Shown: positions 33,131-43,949, counted from the stretch's first letter. The stretch is 64,000 bases of DNA from Vibrio sp. DW001 (GCF_029016285.1 NZ_CP091975.1:1364001-1428000); one strand, 5' to 3'. Numbers and translations are program-made. Notes: a model not told the origin generated them from the letters alone.

Positions 33131-33240
33131 CCGGTCTTCGGTAACCCCGCTACCTTTTCAATTCTGCCAAATTGGCAAAATTAACGTGAGGCCGGAAGCT
33201 TTGCGTCCCAACTTTTCAATTGGTTTGCCCTGATCGTGAC
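33131..33240 (-). promoter_or_regulatory. Class I cyclic-di-GMP riboswitch (GEMM-I) upstream of tfoY
   Basis: Read on the minus strand, the conserved GEMM-I blocks occur in order: AGGGCAAACC, a hairpin CCAATT-GAAA-AGTTGG with the GAAA tetraloop, GGGACGCAAAGC, TCCGGCCT, and GGTAGCGGGGTTACCG. These are the hallmark aptamer sequences of the V. cholerae Vc2 element. The aptamer lies about 112 bases before the tfoY ATG. A link between cyclic-di-GMP level and tfoY expression is established for Vibrio; here it is inferred by homology. Confidence 0.95.
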
Positions 33241-33377
33241 TCTATTAATATAGGTAAAGTTTGAACAAAGATCACCAATAGAATTTTCTAGTGTGATATT
33301 GGTCTCAATTATTTAGTGTAATTATGCATTTGTAGTCAATACTTAGTCAAGTCATGCTAAGTGTTTAAAATTAAACA

Positions 33378-34397
33378 TTAATTTTTGATGTTTTTTACGC
33401 TTTCACGAACCATTAACTCCGGATGCATTTCGAAAATACGCCTTTCATGTTCTTTGTCTTTAATTCTGCTCAATAAGATTTCGAATGCGGTTTTGCCGAC
33501 GCGTCGCTTCGGTTGATGAATTGTCGTTAATGGAGGTGAAAAATATTCTGCTAAATCAATGTTATCGTAACCGATAATAGAGATATCCTCAGGTATACGT
33601 ATCCCATTCTGCTGAAGTCTACTCATCATGCCGAGGGCCATAGTGTCGTTAAAGCAGAAAATAGCAGTTGGTTTTTTATCCATAGCCAAAATTTTATCTG
33701 CTGTTTCGACGGCAGTATCACATTCAAAGTTGCCTTCAAACACGTTAGCTTCATTAAACGTAATGTTGCTTTCTGCCAACGCTCTTTTATACCCGTCGAG
33801 TCGCTCAATACACAGTGTCTTATCTAAATGGCCACTCAAGCAAACGATATCAGTATGACCGTTATCAATAAGAAACTTCGTCGCTAGGTAACCCCCTTCC
33901 TCGGAGTTATCGATGATCTTGTCTTTTGATTGCTCTGATAACGATTCACCTTGTCCCCAGTCCATGAATACTTTTGGAATGTCAGCGTGAGAGTCGAGCA
34001 TCTGCTGAAGTTCATGGGTTAGGTCAGAACACATGACAAAAATACCGTCAACGCGTTTTTCTGCGAGCATGCGTATATAATCGCGTTGCTTTTCGTAGAT
34101 ACCACCAGTATTACAAAGCACGAGAGTATAGCCTTGGCGATAACAATAGCTCTCGACACCGTTAATCACTTCTGCAAGAAATGGGTTGGTGGATTGAGTA
34201 ACGAGCATACCGATGGTTTTTGTGGTATTGCATTTTAGACTACGAGCAACGGCACTGGGGGCATAATTCAACTCTTTTACCGCTTCGTTAACCCTTTGTT
34301 GAGTTGTTTCTGCAACAAAGCGAGTTTTGTTAATAACGTGAGACACAGTGGTTGTGGATACACCGGCTATGCGGGCGACATCTTTAATCGTTGCCAT
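33378..34397 (-). CDS. purR: HTH-type purine repressor PurR
   Basis: This 339-residue LacI-family repressor begins [25 protein letters not shown] in pattern (helix-turn-helix and hinge, ending VARSLK), which is nearly that of E. coli PurR. The C-terminal corepressor domain carries PurR-like segments [29 protein letters not shown] and LTTIHQPK. PurR binds hypoxanthine or guanine and represses purine synthesis. A PurR-box-like site lies 59 bases upstream. tfoY follows on the same strand 360 bases downstream. Confidence 0.92.
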   Translation of the reverse strand: MATIKDVARIAGVSTTTVSHVINKTRFVAETTQQRVNEAVKELNYAPSAVARSLKCNTTKTIGMLVTQSTNPFLAEVINGVESYCYRQGYTLVLCNTGGIYEKQRDYIRMLAEKRVDGIFVMCSDLTHELQQMLDSHADIPKVFMDWGQGESLSEQSKDKIIDNSEEGGYLATKFLIDNGHTDIVCLSGHLDKTLCIERLDGYKRALAESNITFNEANVFEGNFECDTAVETADKILAMDKKPTAIFCFNDTMALGMMSRLQQNGIRIPEDISIIGYDNIDLAEYFSPPLTTIHQPKRRVGKTAFEILLSRIKDKEHERRIFEMHPELMVRESVKNIKN

Positions 34398-34455
34398 TAT
34401 GGTTGTCCTATTCTGCGAAGGCTGAGCTTTTAGTGCGTATTATATCATACAGACA

Positions 34456-34471
34456 TTGAAAGCGATTTCGT
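34456..34471 (-). promoter_or_regulatory. Candidate PurR operator upstream of purR
   Basis: On the minus strand ACGAAATCGCTTTCAA matches the PurR consensus ACGCAAACGTTTGCGT at 10 of 16 bases, including the central CG, the position recognised by minor-groove intercalation. It lies 59 bases before the purR ATG, suggesting autoregulation as in E. coli. Confidence 0.4.
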
Positions 34472-34491
34472 CAGCTAATGTCGAGAAAGCA

Positions 34492-34518
34492 CAAAAGCCG
34501 CTATTAAACATAGCGGCT
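34492..34518 (-). terminator. Terminator downstream of torD
   Basis: AGCCGCTAT (34496-34504) and ATAGCGGCT (34510-34518) are perfect 9-base arms around a 5-base loop. A TTTT run follows on the minus strand. Confidence 0.8.
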
Positions 34519-34645
34519 ATCAGTAATCTTTACTCGTAAGTATGGGAACAATTTTATAGGCAAATAGCTCTGTAAACAATGATAGAAATTTGGTATTAAG
34601 ACCTAGTACTCAGATTTAATACTTAGTATCCACATTTACTAAGGC

Positions 34646-35296
34646 TTATTCGCCAGTCAAGTAGATGCAATCTAGTTGACAGAAGCTAACAAGTAGCTCA
34701 GTAATGCTGCCATAGAAACCAAAGTCATCTAATTTGGCACATTTTTCGCTAAACTGTGGGATCCAGCTCATCAAATAAGTTTCTATAAAATCTTTTTGTT
34801 CGATCAATGCATCGTTTATGTGCTGGAGTTTTTCTAACTCGTTGGAACGAATGATCATATTACCCAAAAAATCGAGTTCAATGGCAACGTGATCTGCGGG
34901 CTCGTTAAAGCTTTCCTTTACATCAATACCTTTGCTTTGCATCAACGCTTCCATCTCTCTAGCGGGTTTATCGTTGAGCAATTTCGCTTTACCAATGTAC
35001 ATAGATGCATAGGGAAGTGCACCAGCCGAATCAGTGGTTAAGAATAGTTCACAATAATCAGCGGCCAGCTCTAAATGCGCATCTTCTCTATCTTGTAAGC
35101 GGTTGAGAGCGTCGATGAGTTTGTTTACAGGTGCTTTTAAGTTTTCGTTCTCTCCCAGTCCGGTTAAAAAAGAACGGATTTCATGAGATTGATATGTTTC
35201 AATTTCTTCTGGTGTTAGTTCACGCGCAAACAGGCTTGAGAGCCACCAGTATATTTCAGCTCGTTTCTCGTTAAATGCTTTTGTCTCTTCCATCAC
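34646..35296 (-). CDS. torD: TMAO reductase maturation chaperone TorD
   Basis: TorD binds the Tat signal and core of apo-TorA and helps insert the molybdenum cofactor. The 216-residue, almost fully helical protein has TorD-family features: [19 protein letters not shown] near the N-terminus, [20 protein letters not shown] and [18 protein letters not shown], the E-P-x-D-H motif typical of the family. In E. coli it is the last gene of torCAD; here it is 17 kb from torECA and divergent from torR. TorR-type decamers precede it, suggesting it stays in the TorR regulon. Confidence 0.93.
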   Translation of the reverse strand: MMEETKAFNEKRAEIYWWLSSLFARELTPEEIETYQSHEIRSFLTGLGENENLKAPVNKLIDALNRLQDREDAHLELAADYCELFLTTDSAGALPYASMYIGKAKLLNDKPAREMEALMQSKGIDVKESFNEPADHVAIELDFLGNMIIRSNELEKLQHINDALIEQKDFIETYLMSWIPQFSEKCAKLDDFGFYGSITELLVSFCQLDCIYLTGE

Positions 35297-35340
35297 GATA
35301 TTTCCTAAACTAATGAGGTCTCTATTAGTGTAAGCAAAAA

Positions 35341-35382
35341 ATGTGAATAGAACTAATCCAAAATATGAATAAATATGACAGG
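35341..35382 (-). promoter_or_regulatory. Candidate TorR-binding boxes upstream of torD
   Basis: The tor-box consensus is CTGTTCATAT. On the minus strand this region has CCTGTCATAT then TTATTCATAT back to back (35382-35363), and CTATTCACAT at 35350-35341. The last is identical to a box upstream of torE. All point toward torD, the nearest 45 bases before its start codon. Confidence 0.55.
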
Positions 35383-35481
35383 AAATGTAAGGAAATTAAC
35401 CCAAAGTCAATAAGTTGCCTTTAATCAATAAAGTGACAAATTTTGCACGTTTTTCAAAACTATTGCTAGAATTGTTAATAG

Positions 35482-35491
35482 ATATGAATAA
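35482..35491 (-). promoter_or_regulatory. Additional TorR-box-like decamer near torR
   Basis: TTATTCATAT on the minus strand repeats the decamer found at 35363-35372 and matches the tor-box consensus at 8 of 10 bases. It lies 37 bases before the torR ATG, where it could mediate autoregulation. Confidence 0.35.
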
Positions 35492-35527
35492 GATGATTAT
35501 CAATCAAACAAGATATAAGCGGCGATT

Positions 35528-36241
35528 ATGAGCAGTCATGTATTAGTTGTAGAAGATGATGTTGTCACTAGAAGTAAACTTGTCGGTTACTTTCAAAAAG
35601 AAGGTTATCAAGTTAGTGAAGCAGAAGATGGTCAGCAAATGCGTGGGATACTCGCTGAAAAAGAGATTGATCTCATCATGTTAGATGTCAACCTTCCGGG
35701 CGAAGATGGACTTATGTTAACGAGAGAGCTGCGTAGCCAGTCTACTATCGGTATCATTCTGGTTACTGGTCGAACCGATAGCATTGATAAAATCGTAGGG
35801 CTCGAAATGGGAGCGGATGACTATGTGACCAAACCGTTTGAATTGAGAGAGCTTCTTGTTAGGGTCAAAAATCTTCTTTGGCGAATCTCGCTGGTAAATC
35901 AAATCCCAGAAGATAAAGAGCTTGTGGATATCTCTGGAAATACGGTTTATTTTGGTGATTGGGTATTTGATATTCAGCGTAGAGCCTTATGTAAAGATGG
36001 TGAACCAGTGAAGCTAACTAAAGCTGAATATGAATTATTGGTTGCGCTAACGACGCATACTAATAAGGTGCTGAGTCGCGAGAGAATACTGAGCCTAATT
36101 AGTCATCGAGTCGATGCACCCAACGACAGAACGATTGATGTGTTAATAAGACGTTTACGTTCGAAGATGGAATATGATCCTAAGAATCCTCAAATATTCG
36201 TAACGGTGCATGGAGAGGGTTACATGTTTGCCGGCGAGTAA
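35528..36241 (+). CDS. torR: TMAO respiration response regulator TorR
   Basis: TorR activates the TMAO reductase operon after phosphorylation by the hybrid kinase TorS. The 237-residue OmpR-type regulator has a receiver domain with phospho-acceptor Asp53 (MLDVNLPGEDGL) and Lys102 (VTKPFE), then a winged-helix DNA-binding domain (LTKAEYELLVAL, RERILSLI, RTIDVLIRRLRSKME). The segment IGIILVTGRTDSIDKIVGLE is nearly that of E. coli TorR. No torS or torT lies in the window. The preferred boxes upstream of torE and torD support the call. Confidence 0.93.
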   Translation: MSSHVLVVEDDVVTRSKLVGYFQKEGYQVSEAEDGQQMRGILAEKEIDLIMLDVNLPGEDGLMLTRELRSQSTIGIILVTGRTDSIDKIVGLEMGADDYVTKPFELRELLVRVKNLLWRISLVNQIPEDKELVDISGNTVYFGDWVFDIQRRALCKDGEPVKLTKAEYELLVALTTHTNKVLSRERILSLISHRVDAPNDRTIDVLIRRLRSKMEYDPKNPQIFVTVHGEGYMFAGE

Positions 36242-36264
36242 AATAAACTGAATGATTAAAATGC

Positions 36265-36295
36265 AAAAAAGCCGAGGAATATCCTCGGCTTTTTT
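36265..36295. terminator. Bidirectional terminator between torR and elyC
   Basis: AAAAAAGCCGAGGA and its complement TCCTCGGCTTTTTT form a long stem with a 3-base loop between convergent torR and elyC. The elyC stop codon overlaps the T-run. Confidence 0.9.
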
Positions 36296-37094
36296 ATTCT
36301 GGTTGGGTAACCTTCAATTCCGTTTCTTCCGTAGTGAGAAGTGTATCTCGTACGTATGTCCACCAAAGGCCTAATTGTTCATGCCAATAGCGTTCAGTTT
36401 GCTCTAGATAGGCTGATTGGGGTGTGTATTTTTGCCAATATTGTTCAATATTCGATTGAGCCAAATAGTTAGTTGGTGCCGGCGTTGGATTCAGACCCGC
36501 GGAATTAAATTCCATAAGCGCTCTTTTCATATGGCTCGCAGAGGTGACCAAGACCAGTTTGCTTTGATTTACAAAAGCGGCGGCTTGCCTTGCCTCTTCC
36601 CACGTATCTTTTGCGGTTTCGAGAAGAATAATATCGGGTTTTGCGACACCAAGTGCTAACGCGACTCGTGCCATCATTTTTGCATGGCTGAATTCAGTAC
36701 CTCCGGCGTAACCAGACAGTATTAATTTTGACCCTGGATACATTCGGATAATTCGAATCCCTTCAGTTAATCGCATCAACGCGGTCCGACTTAGTTCTGA
36801 AGTCGGCGGAATTTGATCATCTACAACATGGCCAGCGCCTAATACCATCACATAATCGATGTTTTCATCCACTGGTAAAAAAGCGGTAATCTCTCTTTCC
36901 ATTGGCATCAATAGACGAGTAGAAATAGGTTGGAAAGAAACGAGAAAAATGCCAGCCAACGATAAAAACACAAATAGTACGCCAAACTTGTGTCTCTGGG
37001 TAAACATAATAAATAGCAAACCGATGAACCCGATAATTAATAGAGCGGGTAAGGGCATTGCTAGAGAAGAAACTATCTTTTTCAGCTCAAACAT
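36294..37094 (-). CDS. elyC: Envelope biogenesis factor ElyC (DUF218/YdcF superfamily)
   Basis: This 266-residue inner-membrane protein has two N-terminal hydrophobic helices (~15-32 and ~37-55) and a large periplasmic DUF218 domain: DYVMVLGAGHV, SRTALMRLTEGIRI, GSKLILSGYAGG and VTSASHMKRAL. E. coli ElyC (YcbC) affects peptidoglycan and undecaprenyl-phosphate metabolism at low temperature. Its place beside cmoM and mukFEB is the E. coli arrangement, but it points away from mukF here and cmoM is reduced to a remnant. Confidence 0.9.
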   Translation of the reverse strand: MFELKKIVSSLAMPLPALLIIGFIGLLFIMFTQRHKFGVLFVFLSLAGIFLVSFQPISTRLLMPMEREITAFLPVDENIDYVMVLGAGHVVDDQIPPTSELSRTALMRLTEGIRIIRMYPGSKLILSGYAGGTEFSHAKMMARVALALGVAKPDIILLETAKDTWEEARQAAAFVNQSKLVLVTSASHMKRALMEFNSAGLNPTPAPTNYLAQSNIEQYWQKYTPQSAYLEQTERYWHEQLGLWWTYVRDTLLTTEETELKVTQPE

Positions 37095-37210
37095 ACTTAA
37101 TTAGTCCGAAAAACCATCACTTAGAAGTAAAAAAGCAGCATACCCCTTTATTCTTATTATTCCTATGACAGAATAGCTGGCTCATTTAAAAAATGATGTT
37201 CCAATCATAA

Positions 37211-37398
37211 AAATGGAAAGTATTGAGTGTGAAAATGATGGCATAGCGCAAATATCTCAACGGTTAGCGGGGCTACGCCATCGATTCTTATTGTGTGATA
37301 TCTCTTCAGAGATGTACAACTTAGGGAAGCAAGACATTGTCAAAAACGGCTTACTTGGACACTATTCGTTAATTCATTCTCCGGTTCAAAATAGATAA
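37211..37398 (+). pseudogene. cmoM: Decayed remnant of cmoM (smtA) methyltransferase
   Basis: Reading ATG 37213 onward gives ~61 codons. From 37240 the peptide GIAQISQRLAGLRHRFLLCD continues with ISSEMYNLGKQDI and GLLGHYSLIHSPVQ, which closely follows the SAM-binding segment of CmoM/SmtA (E. coli EGQTAIKMAERGHQVILCDLSAQM in pattern, then FIHCAAQD). The glycine-rich motif I before it is garbled: one frame shift away, KWKVLSV resembles the K-VLD start of that motif. A stop follows at 37398 and about 200 C-terminal residues are missing. CmoM methylates the tRNA wobble base cmo5U. In E. coli this gene lies exactly here, between elyC and mukF. Confidence 0.8.
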
Positions 37399-37454
37399 GA
37401 GAAGGCGAAATAGTTTGTCTACACATTTAAGCGTAACAATTAATAGGAACAACG

Positions 37455-38792
37455 ATGAGTGAAATAACTCAAGCGCTTTCACAGCAGCCGATAGAAGAAT
37501 TGGTTAGTTGGGTGAAAAAACATGACTTCTCATTGAATCTCTCTAGCGAACGGCTGGCATTTCTGATCTCAATCGCCGTTTTAGGGGATACAAAATTTGA
37601 TGATGAGTTGGGTGAAGGAGAGTTGCATGATGCGTTCAAGATCGTCACTCAGTTATTTGAGAGTACCGGTGACGCAACCAGTTTCAGGGCAAACAACGCG
37701 ATAAATGAATTAGTGACTCAAAAGCTAATCAGCCGTTTCACCAGTGAAAGTACGGATGGCTCAAGTATCTATAGGCTCTCATCTTTAGCCGTTGGTATTA
37801 CAGATTATTACCTCAGGCATCGTCAGTTTTCAGAGCTTAAGCTCTCTATTCAGTTAGCGATGGTTTCCGATGAGATGGAGAAAGCGATGTCGGCCGCTCT
37901 TGAAGGTGGTGATATCGCCTATTGGCACAAGAAAGTGTATGGGGTACTGAAATACTCGGTTGGCGAAATATTCGATCAAATAGATCTAAATCAACGGGTA
38001 ATGGATGATCAGCAACAAGAAGTTAAGCAGCAAATCGCTGAGTTATTAAATAAAGATTGGCAGGAAGCCATCAGTAATTGTGAATCACTACTGTCCGCCA
38101 CCTCGAATACATTGCGAGAGTTACAAGACACGTTACAAACCGTAGGCGATGAGCTGCAAACTCGAATTCTTGATATTCAAGAGCAAATACGCGGTGAAGA
38201 AGCGTTAGAGTTCGTGGACCAAATTTTGTTTAGTTTGCAGGTAAAACTAGACCGAATTGTAAGTTGGGGTCAACAGGCGATCGACCTCTGGATAGGGTAC
38301 GACAGGCATGTGCACAAGTTTATTCGCACGGCAATAGACATGGATAAAAACCGGGCATTCAGCCAAAGGCTTCGCGAATCAGTTAAGGGCTACTTTGATG
38401 CGCCTTGGTACCTCACTTATGCTGATGCAGAAAAACTGACCGATCTTCGAGATGAAGCAATGGTTTTAAGGGACGATGAGGTCACAGGTCATCTTCCCAT
38501 GGAAGTTGAATACGAAGAGCTGCAACAAGTGAACGACGAGTTAACTACGCAGGTAACGTCGATGTTGGCGTTACATAAAGAGCAGGGTAAGGCGATAGAG
38601 CTTGGTTCGGTGTTGAAAAATTATCTCGCACAACACCCGCAAACTCATCATTTTGATCTCGCTCGAATTGTGATTGATCAAGCCGTTAGGCTTGGATATT
38701 CCGAATCTGACTATCAGGCTATTCAGCCAGATTGGCAATCTATTAACGATTTTGGCGCAAAGGTACAAGCAAATGTCATCAATAAATACTGA
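37455..38792 (+). CDS. mukF: Chromosome partition protein MukF (kleisin)
   Basis: MukF is the kleisin that bridges MukB heads and recruits MukE in the MukBEF condensin. At 445 residues it has the family length (E. coli 440). The N-terminal winged-helix dimerisation domain includes [20 protein letters not shown] and the middle is helical. The C-terminal winged helix with [21 protein letters not shown] contacts the MukB head. The stop overlaps mukE by 20 bases. It is the first gene of mukFEB; the cmoM remnant lies directly upstream. Confidence 0.97.
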   Translation: MSEITQALSQQPIEELVSWVKKHDFSLNLSSERLAFLISIAVLGDTKFDDELGEGELHDAFKIVTQLFESTGDATSFRANNAINELVTQKLISRFTSESTDGSSIYRLSSLAVGITDYYLRHRQFSELKLSIQLAMVSDEMEKAMSAALEGGDIAYWHKKVYGVLKYSVGEIFDQIDLNQRVMDDQQQEVKQQIAELLNKDWQEAISNCESLLSATSNTLRELQDTLQTVGDELQTRILDIQEQIRGEEALEFVDQILFSLQVKLDRIVSWGQQAIDLWIGYDRHVHKFIRTAIDMDKNRAFSQRLRESVKGYFDAPWYLTYADAEKLTDLRDEAMVLRDDEVTGHLPMEVEYEELQQVNDELTTQVTSMLALHKEQGKAIELGSVLKNYLAQHPQTHHFDLARIVIDQAVRLGYSESDYQAIQPDWQSINDFGAKVQANVINKY

Positions 38793-39492
38793 CGAATATA
38801 TGCCAGACAAACTGGTAAAGGCGATAGCCAATCCACTGTTTCCGGCTTTAGACAGCATGCTAAGAGCAGGCCGACACATATCAACCGATGATATGGATAA
38901 TCACGCACTACTTTCTGACTTTGAAACGGAATTAGCGCTGTTTTATCAAAGATATAATACTGAACTGGTTAAGGCACCAGAAGGATTTTTCTATTTGCGA
39001 CCGCGCTCAACGGCTTTGATCGGTCGCAGTGTCCTGTCAGAACTCGACATGCTCGTGGGGAAGGTGCTTTGTTTTCTTTACCTTAGCCCTGAGCGTTTGG
39101 CCCATGAAGGTATTTTCACTAATCAGGAATTATATGAAGAGTTGCTAGCATTAGCGGATGAGCAGAAATTAATGCGTATCGTTACTCACCGCTCTACAGG
39201 ATCGGATCTTGATAAAGAGAAGTTATTTGAGAAAGTGAGAACCTCGTTAAGACGTTTAAAGCGGCTTGGTATGGTTATCGCGATAGGAGAGGATGGAAAA
39301 TTTCGCATCAGTGAGGCGGTGTTCCGTTTTGGAGCTGATGTTCGTTTAGGGGACGAATTGAAAGAAGCTCAATTGAGATTGATACGTGATGGAGAGGCGG
39401 TGATAGCTCAACAATTCGGTAACGAACCCTCAGAAATCCAACGACAGAATGATAACCATGAACGCGGCGAAGAAATAGAGGACGAAGCATGA
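38773..39492 (+). CDS. mukE: Chromosome partition protein MukE (kite subunit)
   Basis: MukE is the dimeric kite subunit that binds MukF and DNA. The start is placed at ATG 38773 ([13 protein letters not shown]), preceded by AAAGG; E. coli MukE has the same kind of N-terminus. This gives 239 residues. Conserved segments are [36 protein letters not shown] and [18 protein letters not shown]. The tail is acidic (EEIEDEA). It overlaps mukF by 20 bases and shares ATGA with mukB, so translation of the three is coupled. Confidence 0.97.
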   Translation: MSSINTDEYMPDKLVKAIANPLFPALDSMLRAGRHISTDDMDNHALLSDFETELALFYQRYNTELVKAPEGFFYLRPRSTALIGRSVLSELDMLVGKVLCFLYLSPERLAHEGIFTNQELYEELLALADEQKLMRIVTHRSTGSDLDKEKLFEKVRTSLRRLKRLGMVIAIGEDGKFRISEAVFRFGADVRLGDELKEAQLRLIRDGEAVIAQQFGNEPSEIQRQNDNHERGEEIEDEA

Positions 39493-42400
39493 TTGAAAGA
39501 GGTAAATATCAATCACTCACGATGATTAACTGGAATGGTTTTTTTGCTCGTACTTTTGATATCGATGATTTGGTTACAACACTATCTGGTGGTAACGGCG
39601 CAGGGAAATCGACGGCTATGGCGGCATTCATTACCGCACTTATACCCGATCAAACCTTGTTGCATTTCAGAAACACCACCGAGGCAGGTAGCTCTCAAGC
39701 GTCAAGAGACAAAGGGTTATTCGGTAAGTTACAACCTGGAGTCTGCTATGCGGCATTGGATGTCATTAATTCAAGAAAGCAACGCGTCCTTTTTGGCGTT
39801 AGGTTGCAACAAGTCGCCGGCCGAGACAAAAAAGTTGATATTAAACCGTTTGTTATTCAAGGGCTGCCAAGCCAAATGAAACCGACTGACGTGTTGATTG
39901 AAGCGTTATCTAACAATAGTGCTCGCGTCAGAAATATCAACGAACTTAAACAAGTGGTTGGTGAGACAGAAGGAGTCTTGTTTAAGGGGTTCAATTCAGT
40001 CGCCGATTATCATTCGCAGATGTTTGAGTTTGGAGTGTTGCCGAAAAAACTGAGAAACAGTAGTGACCGTTCAAAATTCTACCGGTTGATTGAAGCTTCC
40101 CTATACGGGGGGATCTCTAGTGCGATCACGCGTTCGTTAAGGGATTATTTATTGCCACAAAATGGCGGGGTTAAAAAAGCGTTTCAAGATATGGAATCGG
40201 CGCTGCGTGAAAACCGAATCACACTCGATGCAATTAAAGCGACGCAGATTGACCGGGACTTATTTAAGCATCTGCTCACTGAGTCCACTAATTATGTTGC
40301 CTCTGACTACATGCGTCATACGAACGATCGAAAAAATCGACTCGATAAAGCGCTTTCACTGCGTAGTGAGCTGTTCAGTTCACGGCGTCAACTAACAGAG
40401 CAGCATCAACTGCTCAATTCTATTCAAAAAGAGTTAGAACGCCTAACAGAGCAGGAACTCGCTCTTGAATTAGACCACCAAGCCGCATCCGATCATCTTC
40501 AATTAGTCCAGAATGCATTGAGACAGAAAGAGAAAATTGAACGTTACATCGATGACTTAGCCGCGTTAAACGAGCGGTTAGAAGAACAGATGATGGTGGT
40601 GGAAGAGTCGCAAGAATGCGTTTTGCATCACGATGAACAAGCGACATTAGCAGAGCAAGAAGTCGATAGTTTACAGATGCAGTTGGCAGACTACCAGCAA
40701 GCACTCGATGTGCAACAAACACGTGCGTTGCAATATCAACAAGCAGTGGAGTCTTTGCAACAAGCGCGCGTGGTATTCAAAGACCCAACGCTTTGTCTTG
40801 AAGATATTACGCCTTTATCAGCAAAGCTTAAGCAGCAAGAACAAGAGCAGACGCAAACTTTGTTGGCGCTTAAACATAAATTCGATATTTCGTCGGCAGC
40901 GGCTGAACAGTTTGAAGAGGGTTTAAGTTTGGTGCAAAGCATTTATGTTGATGCAGAGAGACCGAACGTATTGGAGTATGCAAAACAAGCGATAACGACA
41001 CTAAAAGATGGGGAGTTATTGCTGGCGAATGAGTCGCAGTGGAAGTCTCAATTTAAGGAGATCGAGCGCGAACTCAACCAACAGAAGCAAGCATTAGATC
41101 TCGCCGAGAGATATAAGAACACCAGTCAGTTCGACCTCAATGACGAGAGTGATGTAAGTCAAGAATATCTGCATCATCAGGCATTGATTGAGGAGATAGA
41201 GCGTTCAGTAGAGCTTGGCCGAGACCAACGAATTCAGCTTACTCAACAGGTACAAAGCTTTCAGTTAGCCTTAAAGCAACTAGAAGCTCGCGCTCCCGCA
41301 TGGATAGAGGCAAACAATGCGCTTGAACAGCTGGGTACACAGACTGAAGAGCCGTTGAATAGCCGCCAAGCGGTTATGTCTCATATGCAAAGAGTGTTGG
41401 AATCAGAAAAGCAGACTAACCAAGAGAAAGAGCGATTAGCTATACGTCGGGATCAGCTAAATCAGCAAATAGAACAGCTTGCCTCATCGGGGGGAGCAAA
41501 CGACGCACGATTAAAAGACGTTGCTGTAACTTTGGGCGGTGTCCTGCTATCAGAAATATATGACGACATTACTCTGGAGGATGCGCCGTATTTTAGTGCC
41601 ATGTATGGCCCAGCCCGTCATGCTGTTGTTGTTTCAGATTTGAGTGGTGTGAAAGAAAAACTGAATCAAATGACTGACTGCCCAGAAGATGTTTATGTCA
41701 TAGAGGGCAATGTTGACGCGTTTGATGACAGTACATTCGACGCAAGTGAGTTGGAAGGTGCTGTGTGCGTTCAATACAATGAAAGGCAATTACGGTATTC
41801 TCGTTTTCCACAGATACCTCTATTTGGCCGAGCGGCACGCGAGCAAAGGCTAGATATCTTGCGTAAAGAGCGAGACGACGTTCTTGAATTGCACTCTATA
41901 GCGGCGTTTGATTCGCAAAAAATCCTACGTTTGTACCAAAGATTTAGCCAGTTTGTGTCGATTTATATTCAAGATGCGTTTGAGACGGACCCTGAAAAAG
42001 AGATGCAAAAGATTAGGGCTAGGCTAGCAGAGACTCAGCGTGAGTTAAGCGGCGTAGAGTCGGCGACTAAGCAACAGCAGTCTCGGTTGCTCCTAAGTAA
42101 ACAAGCGATTAATTTACTGGATAAAATCCTGCCTGTTATCGGTTATTTAGCTGACGATTCAACCATAGAGGACAGACGTTCAGAGGTGGCGCGACAATTG
42201 GATAACGTGTCGGAAAGTAAGGTATTTATTCGCCGACATAAATCCAGTATCAACGTGCTTGAAGGGTATCTTTCGGCATTGGCGAATGACCCCGAACAGT
42301 CTGTCTCAATTGAATTGGAATACAAGCAGGTTGATCAAAACCTACAAGCATTGAAACGTAATCAATTTGCTCTAGCCGATCTAAAAGAGCGCCGCACCTA

Positions 42401-43949
42401 TTTCGCTTACAAAGATTCTGTCTCAATGTTAGCTAAAAGCAGTGAGCTAAGTGAACAGCTAAAACAGAAACTGCTTGAAGCTGAGTCGCTCCGAGTAAGT
42501 TATAGGGCGTCGCTAAAGCTGGCAAATCATGAATTTAATCAGACAAATCAGATATTAGTATCACTTAAAAGCGCTTACCAAGCCAAATCTGAGACCGTTC
42601 AAGAATTTAAAGACGAGTTGCAAGAATTCGGAGTTAGCACTTCTGAAGGCTCAGAAGATCGTGCTCGTAGCCGTAAAGAATCGCTGTTCGATCAACTGCA
42701 TTCTAGCCGAAACCGCCGGAGTGAGCATTCGCGTACTATTACCGCGACTGAATTAGAAATGAAATCGGTAGCACAAACGCTGAAACGTTCAGAAAAAGAA
42801 TATAAAGAGATTCGAAATATCGCAGTATTGGCGAAATCAAGTTGGTGTGAGGTGCTACGCCTTGCGAAACAACATGACGTAGAAAGACGTCTCTATCGCC
42901 GTGAACTCGCATATTTAAGTGCAAGGGAACTGCGTTCCATGTCCGACAAGTCTTTGGGAGCACTTCGTTTAGCGGTTGCTGATAATGAGGAGCTTCGTGA
43001 CACATTAAGGGCCTCGGAAGAAAATGCGTACCCTGAACGCAAAGTGCTGTTTTACATTGCTGTTTATCAGCACCTCAAACAGCGTATCCGACAAGATATT
43101 ATTCGCACTGATGACCCGGTCGAAGCGATAGAAGAGATGGAAGTCGAGTTAGCAAGATTGAGTGAGGAGCTGACGTTACGTGAAAATCGTTTAGCGATCA
43201 GTTCCGATTCTGCAGCATCGATAATCAAGAAAACAATCCAACGAGAACAAAACCGTATTCGACTGCTAAACCAAGGTTTATCGAATATTAACTTTGGTCA
43301 GGTGAAGGGAGTTCGCTTGAACGTCAATATTCGTGAAAGTCACGAGACACTTTTAAAAGGATTGGCTCATCAACAGGATACGCACAGAGACCTATTTGAA
43401 ACCTCTCGTTTTACCTTTTCAGAAGCGATGGCTAAGTTGTTTCATCGTGTGAACCCGCATATCGATATGGGGCAGCGCTCTCCTCAAATATTGGGAGAAG
43501 AGCTACTCGATTATCGCAACTACCTCGAACTAAACGTGGAAGTGAATCGAGGAACAGATGGTTGGTTACAAGCCGAATCGGGTGCGCTTTCTACTGGTGA
43601 AGCAATCGGAACTGGTCAGTCGATATTGTTGATGGTGGTTCAAAGCTGGGAAGAAGAGTCTCGTCGATTGCGTAGCAAAGATATCGTACCATGCCGTTTA
43701 CTCTTCTTAGATGAAGCCGCTCGACTAGACAGCAAATCGATTAATACATTATTTGAGCTATGTGATCGCTTAGATATGCAGTTACTTATCGCAGCACCGG
43801 AGAATATCAGTCCTGAGCAAGGGACGACTTATAAACTCGTTCGAAAGATATTCAAAGACCACGAACATGTGCATGTTGTAGGACTGAAAGGGTTTAGTAA
43901 GAAGAATGACCTCAACCAAGATGTGCAAGGAAAATTATTGGAAAATTAG
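39489..43949 (+). CDS. mukB: Chromosome partition protein MukB (SMC-like ATPase)
   Basis: MukB is the SMC-like motor of the condensin. The 1486-residue length equals that of E. coli MukB. The N-terminal head has Walker [10 protein letters not shown] at residues 34-42. Long coiled coils rich in Glu, Gln and Lys follow on both sides of a central hinge (roughly residues 650-780, around [20 protein letters not shown]). The C-terminal head has the signature region [17 protein letters not shown] and Walker [13 protein letters not shown]. The ATG overlaps the mukE stop. A perfect 16-base-pair terminator follows. Confidence 0.98.
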   Translation: MIERGKYQSLTMINWNGFFARTFDIDDLVTTLSGGNGAGKSTAMAAFITALIPDQTLLHFRNTTEAGSSQASRDKGLFGKLQPGVCYAALDVINSRKQRVLFGVRLQQVAGRDKKVDIKPFVIQGLPSQMKPTDVLIEALSNNSARVRNINELKQVVGETEGVLFKGFNSVADYHSQMFEFGVLPKKLRNSSDRSKFYRLIEASLYGGISSAITRSLRDYLLPQNGGVKKAFQDMESALRENRITLDAIKATQIDRDLFKHLLTESTNYVASDYMRHTNDRKNRLDKALSLRSELFSSRRQLTEQHQLLNSIQKELERLTEQELALELDHQAASDHLQLVQNALRQKEKIERYIDDLAALNERLEEQMMVVEESQECVLHHDEQATLAEQEVDSLQMQLADYQQALDVQQTRALQYQQAVESLQQARVVFKDPTLCLEDITPLSAKLKQQEQEQTQTLLALKHKFDISSAAAEQFEEGLSLVQSIYVDAERPNVLEYAKQAITTLKDGELLLANESQWKSQFKEIERELNQQKQALDLAERYKNTSQFDLNDESDVSQEYLHHQALIEEIERSVELGRDQRIQLTQQVQSFQLALKQLEARAPAWIEANNALEQLGTQTEEPLNSRQAVMSHMQRVLESEKQTNQEKERLAIRRDQLNQQIEQLASSGGANDARLKDVAVTLGGVLLSEIYDDITLEDAPYFSAMYGPARHAVVVSDLSGVKEKLNQMTDCPEDVYVIEGNVDAFDDSTFDASELEGAVCVQYNERQLRYSRFPQIPLFGRAAREQRLDILRKERDDVLELHSIAAFDSQKILRLYQRFSQFVSIYIQDAFETDPEKEMQKIRARLAETQRELSGVESATKQQQSRLLLSKQAINLLDKILPVIGYLADDSTIEDRRSEVARQLDNVSESKVFIRRHKSSINVLEGYLSALANDPEQSVSIELEYKQVDQNLQALKRNQFALADLKERRTYFAYKDSVSMLAKSSELSEQLKQKLLEAESLRVSYRASLKLANHEFNQTNQILVSLKSAYQAKSETVQEFKDELQEFGVSTSEGSEDRARSRKESLFDQLHSSRNRRSEHSRTITATELEMKSVAQTLKRSEKEYKEIRNIAVLAKSSWCEVLRLAKQHDVERRLYRRELAYLSARELRSMSDKSLGALRLAVADNEELRDTLRASEENAYPERKVLFYIAVYQHLKQRIRQDIIRTDDPVEAIEEMEVELARLSEELTLRENRLAISSDSAASIIKKTIQREQNRIRLLNQGLSNINFGQVKGVRLNVNIRESHETLLKGLAHQQDTHRDLFETSRFTFSEAMAKLFHRVNPHIDMGQRSPQILGEELLDYRNYLELNVEVNRGTDGWLQAESGALSTGEAIGTGQSILLMVVQSWEEESRRLRSKDIVPCRLLFLDEAARLDSKSINTLFELCDRLDMQLLIAAPENISPEQGTTYKLVRKIFKDHEHVHVVGLKGFSKKNDLNQDVQGKLLEN

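Noticed and set aside
40420..40722. Several antisense frames of 60-100 codons within mukB and other long genes
   Set aside because: They lie opposite well-supported genes, lack ribosome sites and show no family features; they are shadows of coding sequence.
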